From JBDRCU01 sp043821485 (GTDB lineage Bacteria > Patescibacteriota > Minisyncoccia > 2-02-FULL-40-12 > IGHO2-01-FULL-4-A), in contig JBDRCU010000033.1 of assembly GCA_043821485.1 (NCBI GenBank), forward strand, positions 1 through 49,569: a stretch of 49,569 nt of DNA. Reading direction: 5' to 3'. Below, one piece after another: positions 27,974 through 35,952 of the stretch (positions are counted from its first letter, which is position 1; each line of letters starts with the position of its first letter). Under the pieces are notes generated by a model. The model ran no database searches. It saw only the letters and a program-made list of their open reading frames with translations, and was not told the origin of the DNA. Made by a program: the position numbers and the translations under genes.

Positions 27974-29258
27974 TCTTTGCTCCGACTATACCAAACAAAA
28001 TCCACAACATGAGACTCCCCTGCTGAATTGTAAAAAGAAAATGATCAAAAACTCCAACCACAAGCACTCCAATAAGCAAAACAAAAAGTATAGTTCCTCC
28101 TGCGTCGAAAGGATTGAGTGATTTAATGTAACGATAAATAAGCATAATAAGGAATATGACAAAAGCAGCCAACCCTAATATGCCGACCTCGCTCAAAACA
28201 AGTAGATAAATATTATGAACAGGCTGATACATATACGCTGTATCATCTTCAAACTGATCCATGAGTTTTGGAACAAATTGTCCAATACCAACGCCCAATA
28301 CAGGACTTTGTCTTGTAATATTCCCTGCCATCTCTGCAAAAAGCAAACGATGAGTTACAGCCTCTTCATTGCGTGATATATGAATACGTGCATTTACCTG
28401 CGGCCAATAAATTATTATGAAAACACCTAATATCACAATAGTGAGGACGATTAATATTAAAAGCTTCTTTAAGACAAAGACTATACGATGACGAAAATGC
28501 CTTCGTGTAATAAATACGATCAAACCAATTAAAACAGCTAAAGCCCAAATACCTATAATAGTTCTTGAAAATGTAAGTAAAAACCCGAGCAAAATCATGG
28601 CATAAAGTATCAATGGCTTCCAAGATGAAACACTGTAATCATTATTAAGATACCAAAAATAGAAAGCCCATAATGCGCACATAAGAAATAAGGCAACAAC
28701 ATTAGGATGAGGCGTACTGCCATAAGCACGCATAAAAAGTTCTCCTCCTGCATTGAATACTGCGATCCCTGAATCCCCCACAACCAATGGACTCTCCCCT
28801 AATATTTCAAGTCCTAATGCGCCTTGCTTAAATGATTGCCCTATTCCAATCAATGCTTGAAAAGCGCCAGAAGCAATAGCTACAATTAAAAATTTTGAAT
28901 TAAAGATAAGTTCCTGTGCATTGTGTCTAATATACAAATAGAGAAATACAAATTGAGTTAATCTCAATAATCTGAACCAAGCTATTGCAGGAATTAAAGC
29001 ATTGATAATCGATAATCCAGAAATTAAAACAAAACCAAAAAGAACATAGTCAGAGGTTTGTAATTTGGTTCTGTCACGAGTTTTAAATAAACGAATCAGC
29101 CATAAAAGAAACAATAGGCCTAATAATATATCTGTTCCGTAAATAGCGCCTGCTGTCCATTCATTAAAAATACCGGTCCATTCAGCAAATATATACCGCG
29201 TAGTTAACGGCAATAAAAATATGAATATATAAAAAATATATTTTTCTAATTTGGTCAT
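27966..29258 (-). CDS. O-antigen ligase/Wzy-like polysaccharide membrane protein
   Basis: 430 residues from the ATG at 29258 (MTKLEKYIFYIF), whose ATGA overlaps the stop of the permease gene; an upstream ATG at 29318 is less likely. About ten to twelve membrane helices surround a long external loop that contains RAYGSTPHPNVVALF and HNIYLLVLSEVGILG, both typical of the Wzy_C/O-antigen ligase family. It would polymerise or ligate surface glycans. This fits the PMT-type transferases elsewhere in the window. Confidence 0.75.
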   Translation of the reverse strand: MTKLEKYIFYIFIFLLPLTTRYIFAEWTGIFNEWTAGAIYGTDILLGLLFLLWLIRLFKTRDRTKLQTSDYVLFGFVLISGLSIINALIPAIAWFRLLRLTQFVFLYLYIRHNAQELIFNSKFLIVAIASGAFQALIGIGQSFKQGALGLEILGESPLVVGDSGIAVFNAGGELFMRAYGSTPHPNVVALFLMCALWAFYFWYLNNDYSVSSWKPLILYAMILLGFLLTFSRTIIGIWALAVLIGLIVFITRRHFRHRIVFVLKKLLILIVLTIVILGVFIIIYWPQVNARIHISRNEEAVTHRLLFAEMAGNITRQSPVLGVGIGQFVPKLMDQFEDDTAYMYQPVHNIYLLVLSEVGILGLAAFVIFLIMLIYRYIKSLNPFDAGGTILFVLLIGVLVVGVFDHFLFTIQQGSLMLWILFGIVGAKNV

Positions 29259-30397
29259 ATAACAAGAGTATATATAGCTCCCGAACCGAATACCGCCATC
29301 AATAGGTATAAGAGCCATCTTGGCGCGCGAATTGAATATTCAGGAATACGGTCCCCTCTATGCTTTGCTCTTGTATGCATAAGGATAAGAATGATCATAC
29401 TTAAACTTCCTACAATGCCTCCGACCAACTCAATGATATTTATGAAATTTGTAACATTTGCTCTATAAAGGATATATGGCGGTATCAATAACAGTATGAA
29501 TGCAAGTCTTTTATGAATTTGAAAATCCTGCCAAAGAGTTTTTTGAAAAGAGCTTAAAACACTTAGGAATATAGTCGTTGATGTAAAAAATCCAAACAAT
29601 AATCCGATAAATATTATCTTATTTCCAAGAAAGTACGACAATCCTGAAATCGCCTGCGGAGTGGTCAGCTCGCCTGATACTCCAACAACAGCAACAGCAA
29701 ATACGAGATACAGGATTACGGGAATCAGGGTGCCTATTACAATTACTTTTTTAAAACTTTTCTCCCTGCCTCTAAGTACTTCTCTGGATAATGGAGCTCC
29801 CTGAATTCCCATCATTGCAAAAAGTATTACTCCAAAAGGCAGGAATATGAAATTTCCTGTTGCAAGAGTGTAGTTCGCGGCTTCAATCTGCGAAAATCCA
29901 AATACTGCAATCATGGCAACCAATATGAAGAATACCAACATCATTACAAAATCTATGCGCGATACTGTTCGCAGGCCGGAATATACAATAACCGACATGA
30001 TGGCAAGCATGCCTGTTGCAGCGGTTGTCGGAGAAATGTCAAATCCAATAAAACTAAAAATCTGTGAAAGAAAATTACCATTAATAATGAGAGCTGCTAC
30101 TGTAACTCCGAATACGCCGATCCAGAATTTAAATAAGGCTATCCACTTCCATATAGGACCTAAATATTTCTTTACATATCCGAGAAACTGATGTCTTTCA
30201 TGCGTTCGTAAAATTACTTCCCCATATAATAGATAGCCATAGGCAACTGCAGCGCTAACAAGAGCAAGGAATATCAATCCAAGACCAAAACCAGCCTTTG
30301 CAAAAACAAAAGGAATACCAAAGATACCTATTCCTATAATAGATCCTGAAAGAGTCGCTATTGCATACCATGTTTTATTCGGACGTAGAAAATGCAT
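29255..30397 (-). CDS. Amino-acid permease (APC superfamily, aromatic permease-like)
   Basis: The 380-residue protein with about eleven membrane helices starts with ATLSGSIIGIGIFGIPFVF, the glycine-rich unwound first helix that binds substrate in APC and aromatic amino-acid permeases. Uptake of amino acids fits an organism with few biosynthetic genes. It lies 2 nt after mgtC and overlaps the next gene (ATGA), so these form one transcription unit. The substrate cannot be assigned. Confidence 0.75.
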   Translation of the reverse strand: MHFLRPNKTWYAIATLSGSIIGIGIFGIPFVFAKAGFGLGLIFLALVSAAVAYGYLLYGEVILRTHERHQFLGYVKKYLGPIWKWIALFKFWIGVFGVTVAALIINGNFLSQIFSFIGFDISPTTAATGMLAIMSVIVYSGLRTVSRIDFVMMLVFFILVAMIAVFGFSQIEAANYTLATGNFIFLPFGVILFAMMGIQGAPLSREVLRGREKSFKKVIVIGTLIPVILYLVFAVAVVGVSGELTTPQAISGLSYFLGNKIIFIGLLFGFFTSTTIFLSVLSSFQKTLWQDFQIHKRLAFILLLIPPYILYRANVTNFINIIELVGGIVGSLSMIILILMHTRAKHRGDRIPEYSIRAPRWLLYLLMAVFGSGAIYTLVI

Positions 30398-30399
30398 TT

Positions 30400-30900
30400 C
30401 TAATGCCTATGTACTGATTCGTCTTCATCTTGCTGCCCTGTTTGTATTTCTTCAGGCGTATCTCCGTAATGCCTGCTAGTATCCATCTTTCTTTCAAGTC
30501 TCCACATAAAAGAAAGCACAAGATAAACAATAACTGTAGTAGCAATCGCAATCACGTTAAAAAGCAATCCAACAGTTATACCGATAATAGCAACAGTGAA
30601 TAGGGTTGCAGCAGTTGTAATGCCCCTAACATGACTACCTCGCTTAAGGATCACTCCGCCACCGATGAAACCGATACCCACGACAATATTAGACATGATA
30701 CGAGTCGGATCAGCATATTCCGCATTAGGAACATCGGTAAAGCCATATACAGATAACATTGTCAGCAGTGCAGCGCCAAGCGCAATAAGCGCATGCGTAC
30801 GCATGCCAGCTGTCTTATGCGACCTCTCACGTTCATACCCTACAACACCACCAAGTATAAGAGCCAAAAGGAGTTGCTTAATAATTTCAATTGTTTCCAT
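30400..30900 (-). CDS. MgtC/SapB-family membrane protein
   Basis: 166 residues with about four helices and the signature GGVVGYERERSHKTAGMRTH near 17-36, then GIGFIGGGVILKRGSHVRG and TTAATLFTVAIIGI. The family is linked to Mg2+ limitation and membrane-potential control. A short acidic/basic tail (EEIQTGQQDEDESVHRH) replaces the larger C-terminal domain of MgtC. The ATG follows directly on the T run of the upstream hairpin at 30901-30930, leaving no room for a ribosome site or separate promoter. Confidence 0.88.
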   Translation of the reverse strand: METIEIIKQLLLALILGGVVGYERERSHKTAGMRTHALIALGAALLTMLSVYGFTDVPNAEYADPTRIMSNIVVGIGFIGGGVILKRGSHVRGITTAATLFTVAIIGITVGLLFNVIAIATTVIVYLVLSFMWRLERKMDTSRHYGDTPEEIQTGQQDEDESVHRH

Positions 30901-30930
30901 AAAAAAATAGGTTAATTCTAATTAACCTAT
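30901..30930 (-). terminator. Terminator-like hairpin after lon, touching the mgtC start
   Basis: An 11-bp inverted repeat (30907-30917 with 30920-30930, tight loop) is followed on the minus strand by a run of seven T that ends at the mgtC ATG. It should end the lon transcript, or control read-through into mgtC. Confidence 0.6.
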
Positions 30931-30956
30931 AGTATACCAAATTCCTCCCCAAATGT

Positions 30957-33287
30957 TTATTTCAAGGCCACCTTCAGCACTTCGTCCACATGTTTTACAA
31001 AAACAAACTTGAGATCCTTCATTATCTCCTTTGGTACATCTTCCTTTATATCTTTCTTGTTATCATACGGCAATATCACCGTTTCAATTCCCGCTCTGTG
31101 AGCTGCAAGAATCTTTTCCTTGACGCCTCCAATTTCTAATACCTTGCCTCGAAGTGTTACTTCTCCTGTCATGGCTACTTCGCGTTTAACTTCCTTGCGC
31201 ATGAGAAGCGACATAATAGCTGTTGCCATTGCCACGCCAGCAGATGGTCCGTCTTTGCGGATTGCGCCCGAAGGCACATGTATATGAATATCTTCTTTAT
31301 AGAAATCGTCTTTTATACCCAGCTTAGCTGCTTTATTTCTTGAAAAGCTTAAAGCCGCATGAACCGATTCTTTCATTACATTACCCAATTGGCCAGTGAG
31401 TGTTATCTTGCCCTTACCCGGCATTCTAGTTGCTTCAATTGTAAGCACCTCTCCTCCGACAGGAGTCCATGCAAGACCCGTTACAATACCCATCTCATCC
31501 TGCTCTTCCGCCATCTGATGAGTATATCTGGCTGGACCAAGGTAGGTATGGAGTTTTGATACTGTAATTATTGTTTTGCCTTTTACTTTTTTCTCAACGA
31601 TCTGGCGCGTAACCTTGCGAATTACAGTTGAAATTTGTCTTTCGAGTTCACGAACGCCAGCTTCACGAGTATGCTTGCCAATAATATCTTTAAGTGCAGC
31701 ATCGTTAATTGTAATCTGATTAGGTTTGAGTCCATGTTCTTTCAAAATCTTAGGAATAAGAAATTTCTTAGCAATGTGGAGTTTCTCAACTTCTGTATAA
31801 CCAGCGAATTCAATTATCTCCATTCGGTCCCGAAGTGCATGCGGAATGGTTTCTAACATATTTGCAGTTGTAATAAAGAAAACATCTGAAAGATCAAATG
31901 GAACTTCAAGATAATGATCTGAAAAAGCAAAATTCTGCTCTGGATCCAGCGCCTCAAGCAATGCAGCTGACGGATCTCCTCTAAAATCAGCCCCAATTTT
32001 ATCTATTTCATCCAGCATAAATACCGGATTGGATTTTTTTGAATTATTAATCCCCTGAATCACACGTCCCGGCATCGCACCAACATAGGTTCTGCGATGA
32101 CCGCGGATTTCAGCTTCATCCCGAATCCCTCCAAGAGACATTCTTACAAATTCCCGCCCCAAAGCACGGGCAATTGATTTACCGATTGAAGTCTTGCCAA
32201 CTCCGGGAGGTCCTACGAAACACAATATAGGCCCCCTAATCCTGCCTACCTGCTTACGAACAGCCAAATATTCAAGAATACGTTCTTTAACCTTCTTTAA
32301 TCCATAGTGATCATCATTAAGAACCTTATCCGCTGCTTTAGTATCAATCTTTCCCTCGGATTTCTTTGACCATGGAATATCGATCAACCAATCAAGGTAT
32401 GTGCGGATATATGAAACCTCTGGACTGAATGAAGACATCTTCTCAAGGCGTCCAAGTTCTTTTATTGCCTTTTCTTCAGCTTCTCTGGGCATCTTGGCAG
32501 CTTTAATCTTCGCGCGAAGCTCATCTATTTCGCCTTTTTCACCGTCAATACCGAGCTCTTTTTCAATACTCTTCATCTGCTCGCGAAGGAACATCTCTTT
32601 TTGCATCTTGCCAAGCGATTTACGTGTTTCTGTAACAACCTTTTTCTCGGCAGCCATTATCTCAATCTCTCTGGTAATAAACAAATTAACTCTTTTCAAA
32701 GCTCTCACTGCATCTGAAATCTCAAGAATCTCCTGCTGATCTTTAAGCTCAAGATTCAAATTAATTGCAATCAAATAAACAATCTGGAATGGATCTCTGA
32801 TTTGATTTAAAACATTTAGTAAATCAGGAAATACATTTGAAGTGTGTTTGGTCTCAACAAATTTCTTAAATTGCTCAATGGTTGCACGCATCAAAGCCTC
32901 TGACTCAACGCCTCTCATTGCATCTCCATTGAGGGGCTCTACCTCAACTTTAAAATATGGATCATGTTTTATGAATCTCTTAATCTTAACTCTGGCAATA
33001 CCTTCAACATCTATTTTCTGCGAACCATCAGGCAATTTATGCACATCAAGAATCTTTCCAACTGTTCCTACTATAAAGATATCCTTTTCACTAACTTCAT
33101 CGTCGATGCTTCGCTGTGCAACGAACAATGCCAAACGGTCATCATTCAAAGCCTCCTCAAGACTGGCAACTGACTTGGGACGCTGAACCAAAAGCGGAAT
33201 TGCAACGCGCGGAAATAGAACCACGTTCTTAAGCGGTATTAAAGGTAGTTCTTTTTTGATTGTTATATTCTGTACAGAGAATGCCAT
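30957..33287 (-). CDS. lon: ATP-dependent protease Lon
   Basis: Cytoplasmic AAA+ serine protease for damaged and regulatory proteins. 776 residues: N-terminal substrate domain (PLIPLKNVVLFPRVAIPLL near 14-34), a long helical linker, AAA+ module with Walker A GPPGVGKT (359-366) and Walker B VFMLDEIDK (422-430), and a C-terminal Ser-Lys protease domain with KDGPSAGVAMATA. Complete and of normal length. A perfect CIRCE lies 55 nt upstream, so lon appears to be under HrcA heat-shock control here. Confidence 0.98.
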   Translation of the reverse strand: MAFSVQNITIKKELPLIPLKNVVLFPRVAIPLLVQRPKSVASLEEALNDDRLALFVAQRSIDDEVSEKDIFIVGTVGKILDVHKLPDGSQKIDVEGIARVKIKRFIKHDPYFKVEVEPLNGDAMRGVESEALMRATIEQFKKFVETKHTSNVFPDLLNVLNQIRDPFQIVYLIAINLNLELKDQQEILEISDAVRALKRVNLFITREIEIMAAEKKVVTETRKSLGKMQKEMFLREQMKSIEKELGIDGEKGEIDELRAKIKAAKMPREAEEKAIKELGRLEKMSSFSPEVSYIRTYLDWLIDIPWSKKSEGKIDTKAADKVLNDDHYGLKKVKERILEYLAVRKQVGRIRGPILCFVGPPGVGKTSIGKSIARALGREFVRMSLGGIRDEAEIRGHRRTYVGAMPGRVIQGINNSKKSNPVFMLDEIDKIGADFRGDPSAALLEALDPEQNFAFSDHYLEVPFDLSDVFFITTANMLETIPHALRDRMEIIEFAGYTEVEKLHIAKKFLIPKILKEHGLKPNQITINDAALKDIIGKHTREAGVRELERQISTVIRKVTRQIVEKKVKGKTIITVSKLHTYLGPARYTHQMAEEQDEMGIVTGLAWTPVGGEVLTIEATRMPGKGKITLTGQLGNVMKESVHAALSFSRNKAAKLGIKDDFYKEDIHIHVPSGAIRKDGPSAGVAMATAIMSLLMRKEVKREVAMTGEVTLRGKVLEIGGVKEKILAAHRAGIETVILPYDNKKDIKEDVPKEIMKDLKFVFVKHVDEVLKVALK

Positions 33288-33341
33288 GTGTATATATCAA
33301 ATATATATTAACTATACATTAACGTAACACATCTTAACAAA

Positions 33342-33368
33342 TTAGCACTCTACATGCAAGAGTGCTAA
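33342..33368 (-). promoter_or_regulatory. Perfect CIRCE operator upstream of lon
   Basis: TTAGCACTC (33342-33350), a 9-nt spacer and GAGTGCTAA (33360-33368) match the CIRCE consensus at all 18 positions. On the minus strand a possible promoter TTGCAT-N17-TAAGAT has its -35 within the spacer, so HrcA bound here would block RNA polymerase. Confidence 0.92.
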
Positions 33369-33405
33369 TTGTCTTTAACTGGTCTACATAAGAAATGTCT
33401 TCAAA

Positions 33406-33711
33406 TCAAGCTCTGGATATCCCCCTCCCCGAACGAACTCCAACAGCAATCTGGACTTCAGTAACTTCCTCTTCTACACGGCCTACACGATCCCCTACCG
33501 CATCGATGCTTCTTTGCAATCGGCCTTCGACATTAGCAATATCTTGTTTGGTTACCATACCCTCAAAACGCTTATCAATACCTTCAAAACGTTTGTCAAT
33601 CGACTCGAAACGTTTATCAACGTCTCCGAAACCTCTTGCAACAGCAATCGCAAAATCGTCAATAGATTTCGCAAGATCCTCATTTGTAACAATAGTTTTT
33701 TGTTCTATCAT
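33406..33711 (-). CDS. Small coiled-coil protein with DKRFE repeats
   Basis: 101 residues. A short N-terminal part (VTNEDLAKSIDDFAIAVARG) is followed by seven-residue repeats of the type DKRFESI/DKRFEGI, encoded by imperfect 21-nt DNA repeats, then a second helical stretch (VEGRLQRSIDAVGDRVGRVE). No signal peptide or membrane helix. It resembles the 39.5-kb protein in layout (EDLA..VARGF then heptads). It lies just upstream of the lon CIRCE. Function unknown; it probably self-associates as a coiled coil. Confidence 0.7.
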   Translation of the reverse strand: MIEQKTIVTNEDLAKSIDDFAIAVARGFGDVDKRFESIDKRFEGIDKRFEGMVTKQDIANVEGRLQRSIDAVGDRVGRVEEEVTEVQIAVGVRSGRGISRA

Positions 33712-33834
33712 TTCATTGTTTATATTAAACCTATGTGCGCTTGCGCCAAAACAGAAATATAAAACGTAGCTGAATATCTAATCTCAAAATTCAACACAGG
33801 CGTATATATTAACATAAAAATCTATATTTTGAAA

Positions 33835-33866
33835 AAAGAAACCCAATGTGTATATTTCTGTACACA
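33835..33866 (-). terminator. Terminator after the OPRT-like gene
   Basis: On the minus strand TGTGTA (33861-33866) pairs with TACACA (33847-33852) around an 8-nt loop, followed after a short gap by a T-rich run (TTTCTTTTTT). The pairing is short, so confidence is moderate. Confidence 0.45.
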
Positions 33867-33912
33867 CTGGTCGGCAGAAAATATTAACTCCACCGAAAAA
33901 AGAACTTTGGGG

Positions 33913-34614
33913 CTACATTTCAGCCAGAACCTTTCTGACCATGTGATTGGACCAGAGTTTCAGATTGAATGTTCCTGGGCCATACCTTATAGCAAGATCG
34001 TGCAGATAGTAGCACACGATCACCTGTTTGAATTGTTCTCTTAGACGCTCTAATGCACCTTGATCTCTGTCAACGAAGATAAGAAGTGATATGTCACTGC
34101 CTCTAAATCCTTGTCTGCCTATACGTTTCATAAGACGCTCTATAGATCCTCCCGTTGTTGTGGCGTTTTCTATGAGCCAGTCATCAAAATCAGAACCACC
34201 GCCTGCGTCGATCCATCTGCCTTTCCTGCTTCTACTCCTTGTAGGAATGTATCTGACGTCCAGAAGCATGCTGACTGCTGCCATAAGTGCCGTAGCTTCT
34301 GCAAGTGTATTCCCTGCTTCTGCCACACCGATCAGTCGCGGTACCTTCAATAGCTTTCCCCTTCTCCCCATTTCATCCCTTGCATCAAGAATGGTCCTGA
34401 TTATCTTCGTTCCTATACGCACAAGAAGACTCGCCCTTGTGGCATTGTCACTGGCCTGGTCACGAACTCCTATAAAGACATGGCTCTGTCCGCCACACTT
34501 TAAGCTGAAACCTTCTTCACAGAATCCTATATATCCGTTGTACCACATCTGCTCGAGAAGAAAATCATCTTCTTCGGAAAAATGTGCTACTGGAATCTTT
34601 TGTGTTTTCTTCAT
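33913..34614 (-). CDS. Orotate phosphoribosyltransferase-like protein (divergent)
   Basis: The 233-residue protein has the order of an OPRT: FSLKCGGQSHVFIGVRDQ (36-53, family form F-L-SG--S---Y---R), GVAEAGNTLA (96-105, usual GVPTGGIPLA), a basic loop RYIPTRSRSRKGRW (121-134) and the PRPP loop IENATTTGGS (148-157), then LLIFVDRDQGALERL. The reaction would be orotate + PRPP to OMP. The usual ED/DD before TTGGS is EN, so it may be a divergent or repurposed PRTase. A strong AAGGAGG ribosome site lies 6 nt before the ATG. Composition is more GC-rich than neighbours. It follows two tiny overlapping ORFs and a possible attenuator. Confidence 0.65.
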   Translation of the reverse strand: MKKTQKIPVAHFSEEDDFLLEQMWYNGYIGFCEEGFSLKCGGQSHVFIGVRDQASDNATRASLLVRIGTKIIRTILDARDEMGRRGKLLKVPRLIGVAEAGNTLAEATALMAAVSMLLDVRYIPTRSRSRKGRWIDAGGGSDFDDWLIENATTTGGSIERLMKRIGRQGFRGSDISLLIFVDRDQGALERLREQFKQVIVCYYLHDLAIRYGPGTFNLKLWSNHMVRKVLAEM

Positions 34615-34623
34615 CTTTCCTCC

Positions 34624-34788
34624 TTATATGCCTTCTCGTGCAAGGACGATCTCTGAACTACCGCAATTATGCCTGGCTGCTTGGATGCTATCACGACCAC
34701 ATGCTTTATGAATATATATGACATGCGGAGAGAAACGCTTTCTCATGGCTCTGACAGCTCCTGCGATGGTTTCCGGCACATCATACAT
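34624..34788 (-). CDS. Small ORF upstream of OPRT-like gene (54 residues)
   Basis: Reads MYDVPETIAGAVRAMRKRF, then a strand HVIYIHKACGRDS and a tail ending AREGI; its TAA leads directly into the Shine-Dalgarno sequence of the OPRT-like gene, which suggests translational coupling. No ribosome site of its own is seen. Its ATG overlaps the end of the previous ORF by 8 nt (ATGTATGA). The two may be coupled genes or one gene of about 90 residues split by a single-base shift in the T run at 34793-34795. No family recognised. Confidence 0.45.
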   Translation of the reverse strand: MYDVPETIAGAVRAMRKRFSPHVIYIHKACGRDSIQAARHNCGSSEIVLAREGI

Positions 34789-34894
34789 CCGGAAAGGTAA
34801 AGATGACGATTGCTCCTCTCTTATGAACCTTTCTCACACGCTCATCTATGTCTGAATCGAAAAGTTCCAGCAATCCGAACTCGAAGATTTCCAT
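34781..34894 (-). CDS. Small ORF at the head of the OPRT-like unit (37 residues)
   Basis: Starts MEIFEFGLLELFDSDIDERV and ends AIVIFTFPDV. AGGAG lies 6 nt before the ATG. It is preceded at once by a terminator-like hairpin. It reads as the N-terminal part of a small alpha/beta protein that continues in another frame in the next ORF. No family recognised. Confidence 0.45.
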   Translation of the reverse strand: MEIFEFGLLELFDSDIDERVRKVHKRGAIVIFTFPDV

Positions 34895-34905
34895 GTCGCT
34901 CTCCT

Positions 34906-34929
34906 AAAAAACACCTCGCTTACGCGAGG
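34906..34929 (-). terminator. Terminator/attenuator between promoter and OPRT-like unit
   Basis: CCTCGC (34924-34929 on the minus strand) pairs with GCGAGG (34914-34919) around a 4-nt loop, followed by T-G-T and six T. It stands between the promoter at 34976-35003 and the first ORF. The CTCCT beside its 5' arm can also pair with the AGGAG ribosome site just downstream, so an alternative fold is possible. Confidence 0.6.
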
Positions 34930-34975
34930 AGTTTGTTGTTAATGTCCTGGCCGAGAAAAAACGCGACCCCACTAT

Positions 34976-35003
34976 ATTTTAACGGTTATCAAAAAAACGT
35001 CAA
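34976..35003 (-). promoter_or_regulatory. Sigma70-like promoter of the OPRT-like unit
   Basis: TTGACG (34998-35003) and TAAAAT (34976-34981) on the minus strand are 16 nt apart, each matching consensus at 5 of 6 positions. The transcript would begin near 34969 and run through the attenuator-like hairpin. Confidence 0.55.
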
Positions 35004-35143
35004 ATACAAATATGTGGATAAAATATTACGAAAAATATTTTATATCAAAACCCAAATTTGTATGATATATTTGGACTAGTTCTATATGTCCCACTTAACC
35101 ATGACGTAACGCTTATGCGTGCGCCAGAACGGAGGAAAGGAAG

Positions 35144-35491
35144 GTGGTCAGGAAAATAATACTGGCCGTAAATGAACACATCCGCATGATGGAGGTGTCG
35201 GGAAACGACACGGAAATCATCATAGTACCTCCAGGGACCTACACAATGATTCGCGTTCCCTATCCGCTCGAAGACGGACAAGGAAGCGTGGAATCCGACT
35301 GGTTTGTACTTGAGGACAATCTAACCGACAGGATAATCGTCGGCAGAGCAGTTCTCGGACTCCTAAACCCTTCGGTCCAAGAAAGGGGGCTCTTCACGAT
35401 AAAAGAGGTCGGAGAAAAAGAGGAGAGAGGTAAGCTCAGCAGAAGAACACGCAAAAAGAAGAAGCACCTCCCAGAGGAGGTCAGTTGCTAG
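35144..35491 (+). CDS. Unrecognised 115-residue protein in a GC-rich cassette
   Basis: Starts at GTG 35144 with GGAGG 8 nt upstream, a strong ribosome site. The first 85 residues form a likely small beta-rich domain (EIIIVPPGTYTMIRVPYP, then DWFVLEDNLTDRIIVG), and the last 20 are strongly basic (KLSRRTRKKKKHLPEE), as in nucleic-acid-binding tails. No signal or membrane helix. GC-rich codons stand out from flanking genes. It is followed by a 36-residue ORF and a strong terminator, and is divergent from the OPRT-like unit. Function unknown. Confidence 0.6.
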   Translation: MVRKIILAVNEHIRMMEVSGNDTEIIIVPPGTYTMIRVPYPLEDGQGSVESDWFVLEDNLTDRIIVGRAVLGLLNPSVQERGLFTIKEVGEKEERGKLSRRTRKKKKHLPEEVSC

Positions 35492-35504
35492 GAAGGGAGA
35501 AACG

Positions 35505-35615
35505 ATGGCCAAGAAAGATAACGAACAAGGCCAAAAGAACTCCGAACAGCACTTTTCGGCCGCAGACGGCTCGCATTGCGAGAATCCGTATCAAGCGGCC
35601 GTCTTTTTTTTATAA
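35505..35615 (+). CDS. Possible 36-residue ORF running into a terminator
   Basis: ATG at 35505 has a purine-rich GGAAGGGAG site a few bases upstream. The product begins MAKKDNEQGQKNSEQHFS and ends AAVFFL, the last codons lying in the 3' arm and U run of the terminator hairpin. That overlap makes a true protein doubtful. It could be a leader-type peptide or chance. Confidence 0.3.
   Translation: MAKKDNEQGQKNSEQHFSAADGSHCENPYQAAVFFL
35557..35610 (+). terminator. Strong intrinsic terminator of the 35.1-kb unit
   Basis: CGGCCGC (35557-35563) pairs with GCGGCCG (35595-35601), with an inner CTCGC/GCGAG hairpin, followed by TC and a run of T. It ends the plus-strand cassette. Confidence 0.85.
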
Positions 35616-35618
35616 AAT

Positions 35619-35637
35619 AAAAAAGCCTTTTGGGCTT
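35619..35637 (-). terminator. Terminator of the 38-residue ORF unit
   Basis: On the minus strand AAGCC (35633-35637) pairs with GGCTT (35623-35627), followed by a T run. It is back to back with the plus-strand terminator. Confidence 0.65.
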
Positions 35638-35649
35638 AGAGATGAATGA

Positions 35650-35674
35650 CCGGCGGCACAGGGTGTGCCGCCGG
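35650..35674. repeat. Perfect 11-bp GC-rich hairpin
   Basis: 35650-35660 is fully complementary to 35664-35674 with a GGG loop. It lies in the 3' untranslated part of the 38-residue ORF transcript, ahead of its T-run terminator, and may stabilise the RNA. Confidence 0.7.
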
Positions 35675-35719
35675 CAGGGCGACCGATCGCGCGTAGGCGC
35701 AGGATCGGCAGGACTATGT

Positions 35720-35836
35720 CTAGCGCCAGTGGCGCTCCGAGGTGACGGGGGCTCCGGGCAGGCTGGCCTTCTTCTTGGTAGCCTTCTCCACCAGACCCCA
35801 CAGCAAGACCACGATGTTGGTCCGTTTTTTCAACAT
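35720..35836 (-). CDS. Small 38-residue protein in its own transcription unit
   Basis: Reads MLKKRTNIVVLLWGLVEKA and then a basic, Pro-containing tail ending SERHWR. GGAGG stands 8 nt before the ATG at 35836. A promoter at 35924-35952 and hairpins downstream define a complete unit. A short hydrophobic stretch (IVVLLWGLV, 8-16) is too short for a sure membrane helix. Many lysines and GC-rich codons. No family recognised; it could be a small regulatory, toxin-like or leader peptide. Confidence 0.5.
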   Translation of the reverse strand: MLKKRTNIVVLLWGLVEKATKKKASLPGAPVTSERHWR

Positions 35837-35923
35837 GGCTCTTTCCTCCGTACTAGAGCACGGGTCACTCTTCAGCGACCTTTTAGCTCCGGCTGATCAG
35901 GTTTCCATTCGATCGTTACTATT

Positions 35924-35952
35924 ATTTTACCCAAAATTCACCCTATTGTAAA
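35924..35952 (-). promoter_or_regulatory. Sigma70-like promoter of the 38-residue ORF
   Basis: TTTACA (35947-35952) and TAAAAT (35924-35929) on the minus strand with a 17-nt spacer, each 5 of 6 to consensus. The leader to the ATG is about 80 nt. Confidence 0.6.

Noticed and set aside
34091..34711. A 206-residue plus-strand frame across the OPRT-like gene
   Set aside because: The minus strand has OPRT motifs and a strong ribosome site; the plus frame has neither.
35557..35674. Hairpin group considered as a CRISPR array or insertion-sequence end
   Set aside because: The hairpins differ in sequence, are not regularly spaced, and have no transposase or cas gene nearby.
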